Positions 17,046 to 26,129 of a DNA stretch of 64,000 nucleotides are shown in pieces; positions within the stretch are counted from its first letter, which is position 1, and each line of letters begins with the position of its first letter. Both the position numbers and the translations under genes were made by a program. The notes under the pieces were generated by a model, which was not told where the DNA came from, did no database searches, and saw nothing but the letters and a program-made list of their open reading frames with translations. This DNA comes from Bradyrhizobium genosp. L. GTDB taxonomy: Bacteria; Pseudomonadota; Alphaproteobacteria; Rhizobiales; Xanthobacteraceae. Location of the stretch: assembly GCF_015624485.1 (NCBI RefSeq), contig NZ_CP061378.1:5270001-5334000 (forward strand). The letters run 5' to 3'.

Positions 17046-17094
17046 TCGATTGCAGGCATCGACGCGACAGCATTGGCAACTTACTGTTCCAGAT

Positions 17095-17895
17095 ATGAAA
17101 TCCGCGATTCCCGAAATCGGCGTTCCGATCACGCAGCCGACCGCCGGCGGCGGCGACCGTCAGGAAGCCTCGCTGCACGGCGAAATCCTGCTGCGGCTGC
17201 GCGACCACGTGGTGGAAGGCAACATTGCCGAGGGCGCCCGCGTTCCCGAGCGCCAGCTTTGCGAAATGCTGGGCATCTCCCGAACGCCGCTGCGCGAGGC
17301 GCTCAAGGTGCTGGCCGCCGAGGGACTGATCGAATTGCTGCCCAATCGCGGTGCGCGGGTCCGCCGGCTCAGCGAACGCGACATCGAGGAGCTGTTCGAC
17401 GTCATGGCAGGGCTCGAGAGCCTCGCCGGGCGACTGGCGTGCGAAGCCATCACGGACGAGGAAATCACCGCGATCGAGCGACTGCACTACGAGATGTACG
17501 GCCACTATCTGCATCGTGACATGCACGGCTATTTCGAGATCAATCAGCGCATCCACGAGAGCATCGTCGCAGCCGCGCGCAACGAGACCCTGCGTGCCGC
17601 CTACGCCAACTTCGCCGGCCGGATCCGACGCATCAGGTACTCCGCCAATTTCGCCCGCAAGCGGCAGCGCTGGGCCGAGGCAATGCGCGAGCACGAGGCG
17701 ATCCTCGACGCCCTGCGCCGCCGCGCCGGCAGCGAGCTCAGCGACATCCTGTTCGCGCATCTGCGCAACAAGCGGACCGCAGCCATCGAGCATCTGGCCG
17801 AGGCGCAGGACGCAGCGTCTGAGACGATGCCCCGGGATGACGGGGATGCAGGGATTCTGTCCGCTCGTCGTCCCGGCGAAAGCCGGGACCCATAA
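17095..17895 (+). CDS. GntR/FadR-type transcriptional regulator
   Basis: A 266-residue DNA-binding repressor or activator. The N-terminal winged helix (about 27-95) contains LCEMLGISRTPLREALKVL and EGLIELLPNRGARV. The C-terminal all-helical FCD ligand domain (about 97-240) includes FEINQRIHESI and REHEAILDAL, with His residues that often bind a metal. It is divergent from the aminotransferase/MFS genes, and the fused dehydrogenase follows on its own strand, so it may control both. The last 10 codons or so (after Ala-Gly-Ile-Leu-Ser) are read from a dispersed palindromic repeat that also supplies the stop codon. ATG 17095 is chosen; long upstream in-frame reading is antisense to the aminotransferase. 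Confidence 0.9.
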   Translation: MKSAIPEIGVPITQPTAGGGDRQEASLHGEILLRLRDHVVEGNIAEGARVPERQLCEMLGISRTPLREALKVLAAEGLIELLPNRGARVRRLSERDIEELFDVMAGLESLAGRLACEAITDEEITAIERLHYEMYGHYLHRDMHGYFEINQRIHESIVAAARNETLRAAYANFAGRIRRIRYSANFARKRQRWAEAMREHEAILDALRRRAGSELSDILFAHLRNKRTAAIEHLAEAQDAASETMPRDDGDAGILSARRPGESRDP

Positions 17896-17988
17896 CCACA
17901 GGGTTGAGTTGTTGAAGAAGGCTGCGGCCCCAGCGTCGCGCAACAACGACCTTCGGTGGTTATGTGTCCCGGCTTTCGCCGGGACGAC
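17867..17988. repeat. Dispersed palindromic (REP-like) element overlapping the GntR 3' end
   Basis: Outer arms GTCGTCCCGGCGAAAGCC (from 17867) and GGCTTTCGCCGGGACGAC (to 17988) are complementary. A second complementary pair lies inside (CATAACCAC with GTGGTTATG, and GTTGTT with AACAAC). From memory this palindrome type is very common in Bradyrhizobium genomes. It begins inside the GntR coding sequence and extends into the gap before the dehydrogenase. Confidence 0.85.
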
Positions 17989-18136
17989 ATTGAGTGTGTA
18001 GCGTCATCGAGGGTCATACATTCACATCCTCTCGGGATGACCAACTTGCTCGTTTTGAATTCATAATGTAACCAACAAGCAAGTATAATGCATAACCCCA
18101 CGACGGCGGAGCCTCGTGGATCACATCGGATCTGGG

Positions 18137-21115
18137 ATGAAGAACGCCTCATCGCTCGAACAGCGTCTGCGATCGAACCTCACCGGCGATGTGTTGTTCG
18201 ACGCCTTCAACCGCGGCCGCTACGCGACCGACGCCTCGTTCTACCAGATCATGCCGGCGGGCGTGGTTGTCCCCCGCACCATCGACGAGGCGCTGCGTGC
18301 GCTTGCGATCGCGCGCGACGATGGCCGCATCGTCACCCCGCGCGGCGGCGGCACCTCGCAATGCGGACAGACCGTCAATGACGGCATCGTGGTCGATCTG
18401 TCCAAGCACCTGAACAAGATCGTTTCGCTCGACGTCGAGAGCCGGACCTGCGTGGTCGAGCCGGGCATCGTGCTCGACGATCTCAACCGACAACTGAAGA
18501 AGCACGGCCTGTGGTTTCCGGTCGACGTCTCGACGGCGTCACGCGCCACCATCGGCGGCATGGCCGGCAACAATTCCTGCGGCGGCCGCTCGCTGCGCTA
18601 CGGCACCATGCGCGACAACACGCTGTCGATGGATGCGGCGCTTGCCGACGGCACGCTGCTGCATTTCGGCGAGGTGCCGCGCGATCTCACGGGGGTCAAT
18701 TCCCCCGACGGCGGACTAAAACTGTTTCGCGACATGCTCGATCTCGGCGAGCGCGAGGCCGTCGAGATCGCGGACAAATTCCCGAAAGTGCAGCGCCGGG
18801 TCGGCGGCTACAATCTCGACGCGCTGGTGCCGCGCAATGCGCCGAACAACCTGGCGCATCTGCTGGTCGGCTCCGAGGGTACGCTCGCCTTCACGACACA
18901 GGTCGAGCTCAAGCTATGGCCGGTGATCCGCAACAAGGCGCTCGGCGTCTGCCATTTCGGCAGCTTCTACGAGGCGATGGACGCAACCCAGCATCTGGTC
19001 AAGCTGCAACCCATTGCGGTGGAATTGGTCGATCGCACCATGATCGCGCTCGGGCGCGAGATCGCGATGTTCCAGCCGATCATTTCGGCGGCGGTGCGCG
19101 GCGATCCGGATGCGATCCTGGTGGTCGAGTTCGCGGAAGAAGACCAGGCCGACAACCTCGCCCGCCTGAAGCAGCTCGGCGAACTGATGGCCGATCTCGG
19201 CTTCGGCTGGGACAAGCCGCAACGCAAATGGGGCGGCGTGGTCGAGATCGTCGAGCCGGCGCTGCAGGCCGGCATCGCCGATTTCCGCGCCGCCGGCCTC
19301 AACGTCATGATGTCGATGAAGCAGGAGGGCAAGCCGGTCTCGTTCGTCGAGGATTGCGCGGTGCCGCTGCCGCATCTCGCCGACTACACCGAGCGGCTCA
19401 ACGCAATCTTCGCCAAGCACGGCACCCGCGGCACCATGTACGCCCACGCCTCGGAAGGCTGCCTGCATGTCCGCCCAGTGCTCAACCTCAAGCTCGACAA
19501 GGACGTCAAGGCAATGCGCGCCATTGCCGAGGAAGCCTTCGCGATGGTGCGCGAATACAAGGGCTCGCACTCCGGCGAGCACGGCGACGGCCTGGTGCGC
19601 TCGGAATTCCATGAGACGATGTTCGGCGCGCGCATCGTCGCCGATTTCCGCGAGGTCAAGGCGCGCTTCGACCCCGGCAACACGCTCAACCCCGGCAAGA
19701 TCGTCGATCCGCCCAAGATGGACGATCGCACGCTGTTTCGCTATTCGCCGGATTATCGCATTGGTGAATTGAAGACAGTGCTCGATTGGTCGGCCTATCC
19801 TGGCGCCGGCGGCGGTTTCCAGGGCGCGGTCGAAATGTGCAACAACAACGGCGCCTGCCGCAAGCTCGAGGGCGGCGTGATGTGCCCATCCTATCGCGCC
19901 ACCCGCAACGAGAAGGACGTCACCCGCGGCCGCGCCAACACGCTGCGGCTCGCGATCTCCGGCCAGCTCGGCCCGGACGCGCTGGCCTCCGACGAGATGA
20001 TGGAGACGTTGAAGCTCTGCGTGTCCTGCAAGGCCTGCCGCCATGAATGCCCTGTTGGCGTCGACATGGCCAAGATGAAGATCGAGGTTTCGGCTGCGCG
20101 CGCCAAGACGCACGGACTGTCGCTGCGCGATCGGCTGGTCGGCTATCTCCCTCGCTACGTCGATCTCGCATCGCGGTTGGCTCCGCTTGCGAACTGGCGC
20201 AACCGCAGCCCGCTGTTGCGCGCGCTGCTTGAAAAATTCGCCGGCATCAGCGCCAAGCGCACGCTGCCGGCGTTCCGCAGCGACACGTTCCGGCCTGACG
20301 CCGAGGCATTCGGCCCGCATGACGGCCGCGAGGTCGTGCTGTTCGCCGACACCTTCAACCGCGGCTATGAGCGCGAGAATCTCGACGCCGCGCTCGAGGT
20401 GCTGGTTGCCGGCGGATATCGCGTGCACTTGCCAAAACCGTCGGACGGCACGCGGCCGCTGTGCTGCGGGCGGACCTTCTTCTCGGCCGGCCTGGTCGAC
20501 CAGGCCCGCGCAGAACTCGACCGGCTGGTTGCGACCTACGCGCCATTCGCGGCCCGCGGCGTGCCTATTGTCGGGCTCGAGCCGAGCTGTCTTCTGACGC
20601 TGCGGGACGAGCTGCTTTCGCTGCGATCGGATGCCCGCGCAAAGACGATCAGCGCGCATGCCCTGCTGTTCGAGGAATTTTTGGTGCGCGAAGCGGAGGC
20701 TGGGCGCCTCGCTTTGCCGCTTGGCGCCGTCGCCGACAAGGCCGTTGTGCACGGTCATTGCCATCAAAAGTCCTTCGGTGCGTTCAAGCCGGTGGAGAAG
20801 GTGTTGCGCCTGGTGCCGGGCCTCGACGTCAAGACCATCGAGTCGAGCTGCTGCGGCATGGCCGGCGCGTTCGGCTATGGCGCGGATACCTACCAGGCCT
20901 CGATCGAAATGGCCGAGCTGTCGCTGCTGCCGGCCGTGCGCGCGGCGGACCAGGACACATTGATCGTGGCGGACGGAACCTCGTGCCGGCACCAGATCAG
21001 CGACGGCAGCGGGCGCACGCCGCTTCACGTCGCCCGCGTCTTGGCGATGAGCATCAAGTGTGCGACATCCGGTTCCGACAAATCATCCCCGACAAAGGAA
21101 GAGGCCCATGGCTGA
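18137..21115 (+). CDS. FAD-binding/Fe-S fused D-2-hydroxyacid dehydrogenase (YdiJ/GlcD-GlcF-like)
   Basis: Predicted to oxidise a D-2-hydroxy acid (D-2-hydroxyglutarate, glycolate or D-lactate class) and pass electrons to the quinone pool. The 992-residue protein fuses the GlcD and GlcF functions, as in E. coli YdiJ. The FAD domain comes first, with PRGGGTSQCGQ and GMAGNNSCGGRSLRYGT. The C-terminal FAD-oxidase segment contains EHGDGLVR. Two ferredoxin motifs follow (CNNNGACRK with a later CP, then CVSCKACRHECP), and last come two CCG domains (HGHCHQKS, ESSCCGMAGAFGYG). ATG 18137 is preferred; a GTG at 18116 with CGGAG upstream is an alternative. It overlaps the next gene by eight bases. With the nearby glyoxylate aminotransferases, a glycolate-to-glyoxylate role is tempting but unproven. 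Confidence 0.88.
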   Translation: MKNASSLEQRLRSNLTGDVLFDAFNRGRYATDASFYQIMPAGVVVPRTIDEALRALAIARDDGRIVTPRGGGTSQCGQTVNDGIVVDLSKHLNKIVSLDVESRTCVVEPGIVLDDLNRQLKKHGLWFPVDVSTASRATIGGMAGNNSCGGRSLRYGTMRDNTLSMDAALADGTLLHFGEVPRDLTGVNSPDGGLKLFRDMLDLGEREAVEIADKFPKVQRRVGGYNLDALVPRNAPNNLAHLLVGSEGTLAFTTQVELKLWPVIRNKALGVCHFGSFYEAMDATQHLVKLQPIAVELVDRTMIALGREIAMFQPIISAAVRGDPDAILVVEFAEEDQADNLARLKQLGELMADLGFGWDKPQRKWGGVVEIVEPALQAGIADFRAAGLNVMMSMKQEGKPVSFVEDCAVPLPHLADYTERLNAIFAKHGTRGTMYAHASEGCLHVRPVLNLKLDKDVKAMRAIAEEAFAMVREYKGSHSGEHGDGLVRSEFHETMFGARIVADFREVKARFDPGNTLNPGKIVDPPKMDDRTLFRYSPDYRIGELKTVLDWSAYPGAGGGFQGAVEMCNNNGACRKLEGGVMCPSYRATRNEKDVTRGRANTLRLAISGQLGPDALASDEMMETLKLCVSCKACRHECPVGVDMAKMKIEVSAARAKTHGLSLRDRLVGYLPRYVDLASRLAPLANWRNRSPLLRALLEKFAGISAKRTLPAFRSDTFRPDAEAFGPHDGREVVLFADTFNRGYERENLDAALEVLVAGGYRVHLPKPSDGTRPLCCGRTFFSAGLVDQARAELDRLVATYAPFAARGVPIVGLEPSCLLTLRDELLSLRSDARAKTISAHALLFEEFLVREAEAGRLALPLGAVADKAVVHGHCHQKSFGAFKPVEKVLRLVPGLDVKTIESSCCGMAGAFGYGADTYQASIEMAELSLLPAVRAADQDTLIVADGTSCRHQISDGSGRTPLHVARVLAMSIKCATSGSDKSSPTKEEAHG

Positions 21116-21536
21116 GCTCACCCTCGATATCGCCCGCAAGATTCTGGACGCCGCATTGGCCAAGGGCATCGAGAAGAAATTCAAGCCGCTGGTCATCACC
21201 ATCCTCGACATCAGGGGCGCCGTGAAGGCGACGGCGGCGCAGGACGGCACCAGCCTGATGCGGGCCGAGATCGCCCACGGCAAGGCCTACGGCGCGCTGG
21301 CGCTGGGCATGGGATCGCGGGCGATCTTTCAGCGCGCCCAGGAGCAAGCCTATTTCATCGACGCCGTGAACACGCTGGCGCAGGGCCGCATGGTGCCAGT
21401 TCCGGGCGGCGTCCTGATCCTCGACGGCAGCACCCTGCTCGGCGCCGTCGGGGTCAGCGGCGACACCTCTGATAATGACGAGATCTGCGCGCTCGCGGGC
21501 ATCGAGGCTGCCGGGCTGAAGGCGAATCCCGGATAA
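21108..21536 (+). CDS. GlcG/HbpS family protein
   Basis: A small 142-residue protein of the GlcG/HbpS (heme-degrading/PduO C-terminal-like) fold. Typical features are TLDIARKILDAALAKG at the N-terminus, HGKAYGALALGMGSRA in the middle and PGGVLILDG with GAVGVSGDTSDNDEICA near the C-terminus. GlcG-like genes commonly accompany glycolate or D-hydroxyacid dehydrogenases, and this one overlaps the dehydrogenase stop by eight bases, indicating translational coupling. Its biochemical role is not established. ATG 21108 is preceded by GGAAGAGG. Confidence 0.85.
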   Translation: MAELTLDIARKILDAALAKGIEKKFKPLVITILDIRGAVKATAAQDGTSLMRAEIAHGKAYGALALGMGSRAIFQRAQEQAYFIDAVNTLAQGRMVPVPGGVLILDGSTLLGAVGVSGDTSDNDEICALAGIEAAGLKANPG

Positions 21537-21566
21537 TCGTAACGGCCTGGTCGACGCTGCTCCCGC

Positions 21567-21591
21567 AACTGGCCCGAAACACTGGCCAGTT
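21567..21591. terminator. Convergent-gene hairpin
   Basis: Perfect 8-bp arms AACTGGCC and GGCCAGTT flank a 9-base loop in the gap between the GlcG-like gene (plus) and the DUF4424 gene (minus), which converge. No U-tract is present, so it is a weak or Rho-assisted terminator candidate for both. Confidence 0.5.
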
Positions 21592-21632
21592 CGTAGCGTG
21601 CCGTGTCCGCGTAGCCGCCCGCCCGCTCCTCC

Positions 21633-22658
21633 TCATCGGTTCAGCCTCGTTCTCAGAAAGAGGATGTCGATGTCGCGTTGCGGCACGTAGTTCTTCACCA
21701 CCATCTCGAAGGTGGTCGGGCCGATCTTCTTCACGCCATCGCCGCAGAACGACACCAGCGTCGTCGGCTCGCCCTTGTCGACGACCAGCCTGAAATCACC
21801 GATCGGCCCGGCCCAATGGCCTCCCGACGTGATGACATAGGACAAATACTGTTCGAATGCCTGAAAGGTCTTGGCGTTATCGGCGAGCGCTTTGTCGTAG
21901 AGCGATCGCGCGGCTTTCGTGAACGCCTCGTCCGTGCAGAATTTCTTTCGATATTCTGTCTTCTGAGCCGGATCCTGATCCGGCGAACCGAACGAAAGGC
22001 TGGAGAGACTGCCGAGGCTCGGGCTGTAGCTCTGACGAACCACGACATCCTTGCCGGCGGGAAAGACCTGCTTGCGCCAGAACTTCGACTTCAGCGTCCA
22101 GAGCGGGACCTGAACGGTGCGCTTGCCCTTTTCGTCATTGAAGTCCTGGGATTCGACAATTTCCGCATCAGCCAAGCTGCGACGCTGATCGTCGCGAAGC
22201 GCCGCCATGGCTTTCTCGGTGGCGTCAACCGTTGGGAGCAGCGGAATATGCAATGCCCTTAGCCGGGAGGTGATCTCGATTTCGCCCTTGCCATTCGGCG
22301 CGAGGAAGGCGCGCTGCTCGACCTGGGACTCGACTGGGCGCCCGTCGACTTGCGTCGTGAACTTCAGGAAATTATCGCTGGCGGGGTCGGGAATGTCCGT
22401 GTTGAGGTTTGGATTCCCTGAAATGTCCGGCATCGGAAACGCGATGATCGTCTCGAAATCCGCATTCGTCAGATTGCGAAAGCGATACGAGATGTGCACG
22501 GCCTTCGCCGAGAGGAACAGATCCTCGGAAACAAGCGCGATCTTGTCGGTCGTCGCCAGCACCAGCCCGCCTGCGCGGAGCGCGGCGGTGCTGTCGTCAG
22601 CTCGGGCAGCAAGTGGCACGGCGGCAAGCAAAACGAGGATGGAGGGCAGTAAGCGCAT
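21633..22658 (-). CDS. DUF4424 family periplasmic protein
   Basis: A 341-residue exported protein of unknown function. ATG 22658 gives a clean signal peptide (MRLLPSILVLLAAVPLAARA). The mature part matches DUF4424 as I know it: an opening TTDKIALVSEDLFLSA, then RFRNLTNADFETIIAFPMPDI, a central PLWTLKSKFWRKQVFPAGK and a C-terminal block with YVITSGGHWAGPIGDFRLVVDK (split: YVITSGGHWAGPIG, then DFRLVVDK), and FEMVVKNYVPQRDIDILFL at the end. The 125-base gap to the upstream orphan gene suggests a loose operon. No catalytic motif is evident. Confidence 0.75.
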   Translation of the reverse strand: MRLLPSILVLLAAVPLAARADDSTAALRAGGLVLATTDKIALVSEDLFLSAKAVHISYRFRNLTNADFETIIAFPMPDISGNPNLNTDIPDPASDNFLKFTTQVDGRPVESQVEQRAFLAPNGKGEIEITSRLRALHIPLLPTVDATEKAMAALRDDQRRSLADAEIVESQDFNDEKGKRTVQVPLWTLKSKFWRKQVFPAGKDVVVRQSYSPSLGSLSSLSFGSPDQDPAQKTEYRKKFCTDEAFTKAARSLYDKALADNAKTFQAFEQYLSYVITSGGHWAGPIGDFRLVVDKGEPTTLVSFCGDGVKKIGPTTFEMVVKNYVPQRDIDILFLRTRLNR

Positions 22659-22783
22659 GAGAATCCCGCTTAAGGGTTGAGAGATGTTGGTGGAGAGCCA
22701 CCTTGCGAAGGCGAAGGAGCCGGTTCGGCCGGCACCGCTCAGCCAAAGATGCCCCGAGCTCGGACGCATCAAGTTCAAGGCAG

Positions 22784-24055
22784 CTATGAATGACTCTTGC
22801 GATAGGCCTGTCCATCGTAAGAGTAGTCGTCAGCGGTTTCAGTCGACGCGGTCGCGGTGCCGACGGCAAGATCGTGAAAGCCGTTGCGGACGGCATCCAC
22901 GATCTTGACGGAATATCCGCCCGTACTGAGCACGGTGTGCGCCTGTCCGGTATTCGTGACGGCGACGATCCAGATCGGACCGACGGCAGAACCCCATCCA
23001 CACGCGTCCGCAGTGGTGACAAAATAGGTCCGCAGTGCTGCTCCGATCGAAGGCAGGATCGGCCTGCCGATCAGTTTGCACGAATCCGCATAGGCAGGAT
23101 CATGCTTCACGGCCTTCGACACGTCTGACGGCACGGGCGCAAGTTCGCGGTCCTCGATCGTCAGGATGGGGCCAGACTGGCCGCCATCGGCAGCGGCAGG
23201 TGGTGAACTGCCATCGACTGTCGGCGAAGACGAGACCTTGAAATCCGCAGCGATCTCCTCGGGGAGTCTTCCAGATTCCAGCGCAAATTTTCCGTTGCGA
23301 GTTCGCCAGATCGTTTCCTGCGTCTGGCTCGTGCCAGCGGCCTTGCGGGTGTAGATGACATGAACCCGATCAGTCTCCAGCTGCTCACTCGCGATCGTTG
23401 CCTTGATTGTAACCACCTTGCCGTCGTCTTCTTCGGCACCGCCATTGTCCCATTCGGTCGGGATCGTACCCAGCGGGACGATGCCGCCCGATCTGAAGGC
23501 GTAGAGGGAGGCCGCGCCGTCGGTATAGCCTTGCGCGGTTTCGCTACCGGACACGATCATTCCGTCATCGTCGGCAAAACGCGCCTGAACGATGCGGCCC
23601 GCATTTCCCCACGCTGCATTTGCCTCGGCGAAGTCACGCCGGACGGTGACAAGCCTGAGCACGCCGCCGGATTTCCGCAAGACATAGGACGATAATCGGG
23701 CGCCCTCGCCATGCGCCGCCTTACCTGCGCTATCGCGGGCAGTGACAAGCACGTCAGCGCGGCTGAAGTGAAGGAGCGCGGCCAGCCTCTCGCATGCGGG
23801 CGCGTGACCCTGTCCCGCGGCATCAGCGGACCGGAAATGGACATCGTCGCCGAAAGCGGCAACCATCGCGCCGCGCAAGGCATCATCCTTCGCCACCGCA
23901 TCCTTGACGTCGGCACAGAGTTCGACCCGGGGTCGGGAGGGCACCGCAATGGCGGGGCTTGCCAAAGCAAGCAGCAAGGCCACCGGCGGGACGACCTTGC
24001 TCATGACCGATCTTGCGGCCGCGATGCCGGCAGCGAAATACGGCCTGGCCTTCAT
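22784..24055 (-). CDS. Exported protein of unknown function
   Basis: A 423-residue protein I do not recognise. ATG 24055 has a GAGAGGA ribosome site and gives a long basic leader with a hydrophobic stretch (PPVALLLALASPAIA) ending about residue 37, so a periplasmic or secreted location is likely. An internal Met at residue 18 is an alternative start giving a compact signal peptide. The mature protein is rich in beta-type segments. It has pairs of cysteines (ELCADVKDA and APACERLAA near the N-terminus; DSCKLIG and DACGWGSAVGP near the C-terminus) that could form disulfides. The C-terminus ends with DDYSYDGQAYRK. Neighbours are DUF4424 and DUF4344 proteins on the same strand, also exported. Confidence 0.65.
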   Translation of the reverse strand: MKARPYFAAGIAAARSVMSKVVPPVALLLALASPAIAVPSRPRVELCADVKDAVAKDDALRGAMVAAFGDDVHFRSADAAGQGHAPACERLAALLHFSRADVLVTARDSAGKAAHGEGARLSSYVLRKSGGVLRLVTVRRDFAEANAAWGNAGRIVQARFADDDGMIVSGSETAQGYTDGAASLYAFRSGGIVPLGTIPTEWDNGGAEEDDGKVVTIKATIASEQLETDRVHVIYTRKAAGTSQTQETIWRTRNGKFALESGRLPEEIAADFKVSSSPTVDGSSPPAAADGGQSGPILTIEDRELAPVPSDVSKAVKHDPAYADSCKLIGRPILPSIGAALRTYFVTTADACGWGSAVGPIWIVAVTNTGQAHTVLSTGGYSVKIVDAVRNGFHDLAVGTATASTETADDYSYDGQAYRKSHS

Positions 24056-24152
24056 GTTTCCGGTCCTCTCGGTTGTTGGATCTCGATATTCGAAGCCGCC
24101 GCCACATCGGCCTAGCCATGAGGCTTCGGTGCCGCACGGTTCACGGCGCCCC

Positions 24153-25991
24153 TCAATTCTTGAATGGATTCGACTTTCCGTCCCATTCCAGTGGGTTGCC
24201 GGTTTGCGCGGGGGGCGGTGCGCTCTTGCGGTTGTCATCAGGGGCCGCATCATCCCGAGGCCGGAAGCGGGGAGAGAAATGCGGCAGCAACAGGCGTGCC
24301 CAGGACCGCGTGATCTTGGCCGATTCATCGGGACACCGGTTGGCGCGCTCCTTCGGGAGCATGCCGCCATCGACGATGCCGCGGAAATGGTCGGGATCGC
24401 GACCGTAGACAATGCAGAGGAGGTTGAAATAGCGCTGCGCGTCGAGCGAATGCTCGTCGGCGAAAACCGCCACATTGTCGTTCTTAGCGCCGGCGCTGTT
24501 CACCTTGAACCAGGTCGCCGCGAGTTGCAGCACGCGGGCGATGTCGTTGGTGCTTTCGTCGTTGTTGACGTGCGCCAAGAGCAGAACCGCTGCCAACTGG
24601 TCGACCGAATCCTCTTCGCGCCCAACCGCGGGGAGATCGAGCATGTCGATCATCGCATGACCGGACTCGTGCAACAGGATAAAGCGAATATTGTCCCTGA
24701 CGAACTCGACCGTAAGCGCGTTGGGATCGGAAGCACCCTTGGCCAGGGCGGCTCCGAGTTTCGTCAAGCTATCGATCATCTCGTAGCACAGCACGACGGA
24801 CGAGATCTTCTTGGCGTAGAAGGCATTGATCGTGCCGCATTGCGCCGTGACGTAACGCAACGGCCGCGGGATCATCAGCATGCCGTCGAGGCCGTCGACT
24901 TCGGGAATGTTGCTGAACAGGTGCGTGTTGACGGCCCATTGATAGGCGTAGCGCAGCGCAGAATCGTCGGGTGGCCGATACTCATACGTAAAGCGCAGAC
25001 CCTTACCATCGCTGGTCACCAGCGTGCCGTCGGTCGGTGCCGGCAAAGCGCCATCCTTGCGTTCCACGACCGCTTCGTCTTGATTTGGACTGCTATTCGC
25101 GGACTGCGCGCCCTGCGCCTGCTTGTTGGAATTGCCCTTGTCCTGCTGCGAGGTGTCCTGGTCGACCAGATCGGCAAGCTTCTGCAGCACCGGATATGTC
25201 GGCTGTCCGTCCGCAGCGTTCCTACCGAAGGGGTCGAATCCGTTGGAGATCAATACGGAGATTCTCTGCATCAGCACGTCATCCTCGGCCTTCCAGATCA
25301 AATCATAGCCACGGATATCGTCGCCCTTCTGTTCGACGCGGGTATAGAATTTGCCTCCCTGGCGCGTCCCCGACAGGATGAACGCGTTCTGTCGACGGAA
25401 CTTGTAGGTGACCTGGTTCTGCCCGTTCATCTGCTTATCGAACAGCGCGTCGATCCCGTTGGAATCTGCCCCAGGGATATGGAAGGTCATCAACGAGATA
25501 TGGTCATCCCCTGAATTCAGCGTCTCGCCGCCGGATTGATTGCCCGCCCGACGGGTCAGGATTGCCGCGGGATAGAACATGCGAATGCCGGTCGTCGAAT
25601 CGAGCGGACGCCAGTCGACCTTCTTGCGTACGCCAAAAGCTGCACCGGCCAGACGCAGCGCATCCGCGGCCGTGACTTGTCCGGTAGCGGCGCGGCCTTG
25701 CTTGGTCTGGAATGCGGAGAGCGCATCCCGTGTGCCCTGCCCGAACGATCCGTCGGCAAAGCCGTTGTAGTAGCCGAGGATGATCAGCCCTTCCTGCATC
25801 AACCGCTTTTCCCAGATGTTCAGCACACTCTCGACCACGGGTGTCGAGGTCGCGTTCGCGGGAGCATTGGACGGCTGGGATTGTGCCAGGACCGGCGTGG
25901 CAAGGCAGATCAGACCGAGAAGGGCAGCGCTCGGGACGCTGATGCTGCATATGCTCGTCCAGAGCTGTTTCACGACGTGACGCCTTCCCAT
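24153..25991 (-). CDS. DUF4344 putative metallopeptidase with peptidoglycan-binding domain
   Basis: A 612-residue exported protein. After a signal peptide (about 1-36, hydrophobic SAALLGLICLATPVLA), residues 57-118 form a peptidoglycan_binding_1-like domain (LMQEGLIILGYYNGFADG, then TRDALSAFQ). A middle region of unknown type follows, then a Gln/Ser-rich linker (279-305). The C-terminal DUF4344 domain carries a zincin motif HESGH at 441-445, with Glu460 or Asp461 (REEDSVDQ) as a plausible third ligand. It may cleave or sense envelope components, but no substrate is known. ATG 25991 is chosen for its GGAAG ribosome site; an ATG five codons upstream is possible. Confidence 0.75.
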   Translation of the reverse strand: MGRRHVVKQLWTSICSISVPSAALLGLICLATPVLAQSQPSNAPANATSTPVVESVLNIWEKRLMQEGLIILGYYNGFADGSFGQGTRDALSAFQTKQGRAATGQVTAADALRLAGAAFGVRKKVDWRPLDSTTGIRMFYPAAILTRRAGNQSGGETLNSGDDHISLMTFHIPGADSNGIDALFDKQMNGQNQVTYKFRRQNAFILSGTRQGGKFYTRVEQKGDDIRGYDLIWKAEDDVLMQRISVLISNGFDPFGRNAADGQPTYPVLQKLADLVDQDTSQQDKGNSNKQAQGAQSANSSPNQDEAVVERKDGALPAPTDGTLVTSDGKGLRFTYEYRPPDDSALRYAYQWAVNTHLFSNIPEVDGLDGMLMIPRPLRYVTAQCGTINAFYAKKISSVVLCYEMIDSLTKLGAALAKGASDPNALTVEFVRDNIRFILLHESGHAMIDMLDLPAVGREEDSVDQLAAVLLLAHVNNDESTNDIARVLQLAATWFKVNSAGAKNDNVAVFADEHSLDAQRYFNLLCIVYGRDPDHFRGIVDGGMLPKERANRCPDESAKITRSWARLLLPHFSPRFRPRDDAAPDDNRKSAPPPAQTGNPLEWDGKSNPFKN

Positions 25992-26129
25992 TGCAAGTGC
26001 TTCCATTGTTCGCCGATCAGGTGTTGGCACGCCGGACCTTCCAGCCGACGCGCCCCAGGTTTGTTCGTGAGTGCTTTCATCTCGCCGTGGTGAAGACGGG
26101 CGAAGGGGTGGCTGCTGCATCGACCATCA

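Noticed and set aside
15784..17094. N-terminal extension of the GntR gene
   Set aside because: The extension is antisense to the aminotransferase; the winged helix begins shortly after ATG 17095.
18914..21028. Long minus-strand frame opposite the fused dehydrogenase
   Set aside because: No recognisable domain; the plus strand has complete FAD and Fe-S motifs in order.
23904..25514. Long plus-strand frame opposite the orphan and DUF4344 genes
   Set aside because: It spans two real genes and their gap; composition is that of an antisense shadow.
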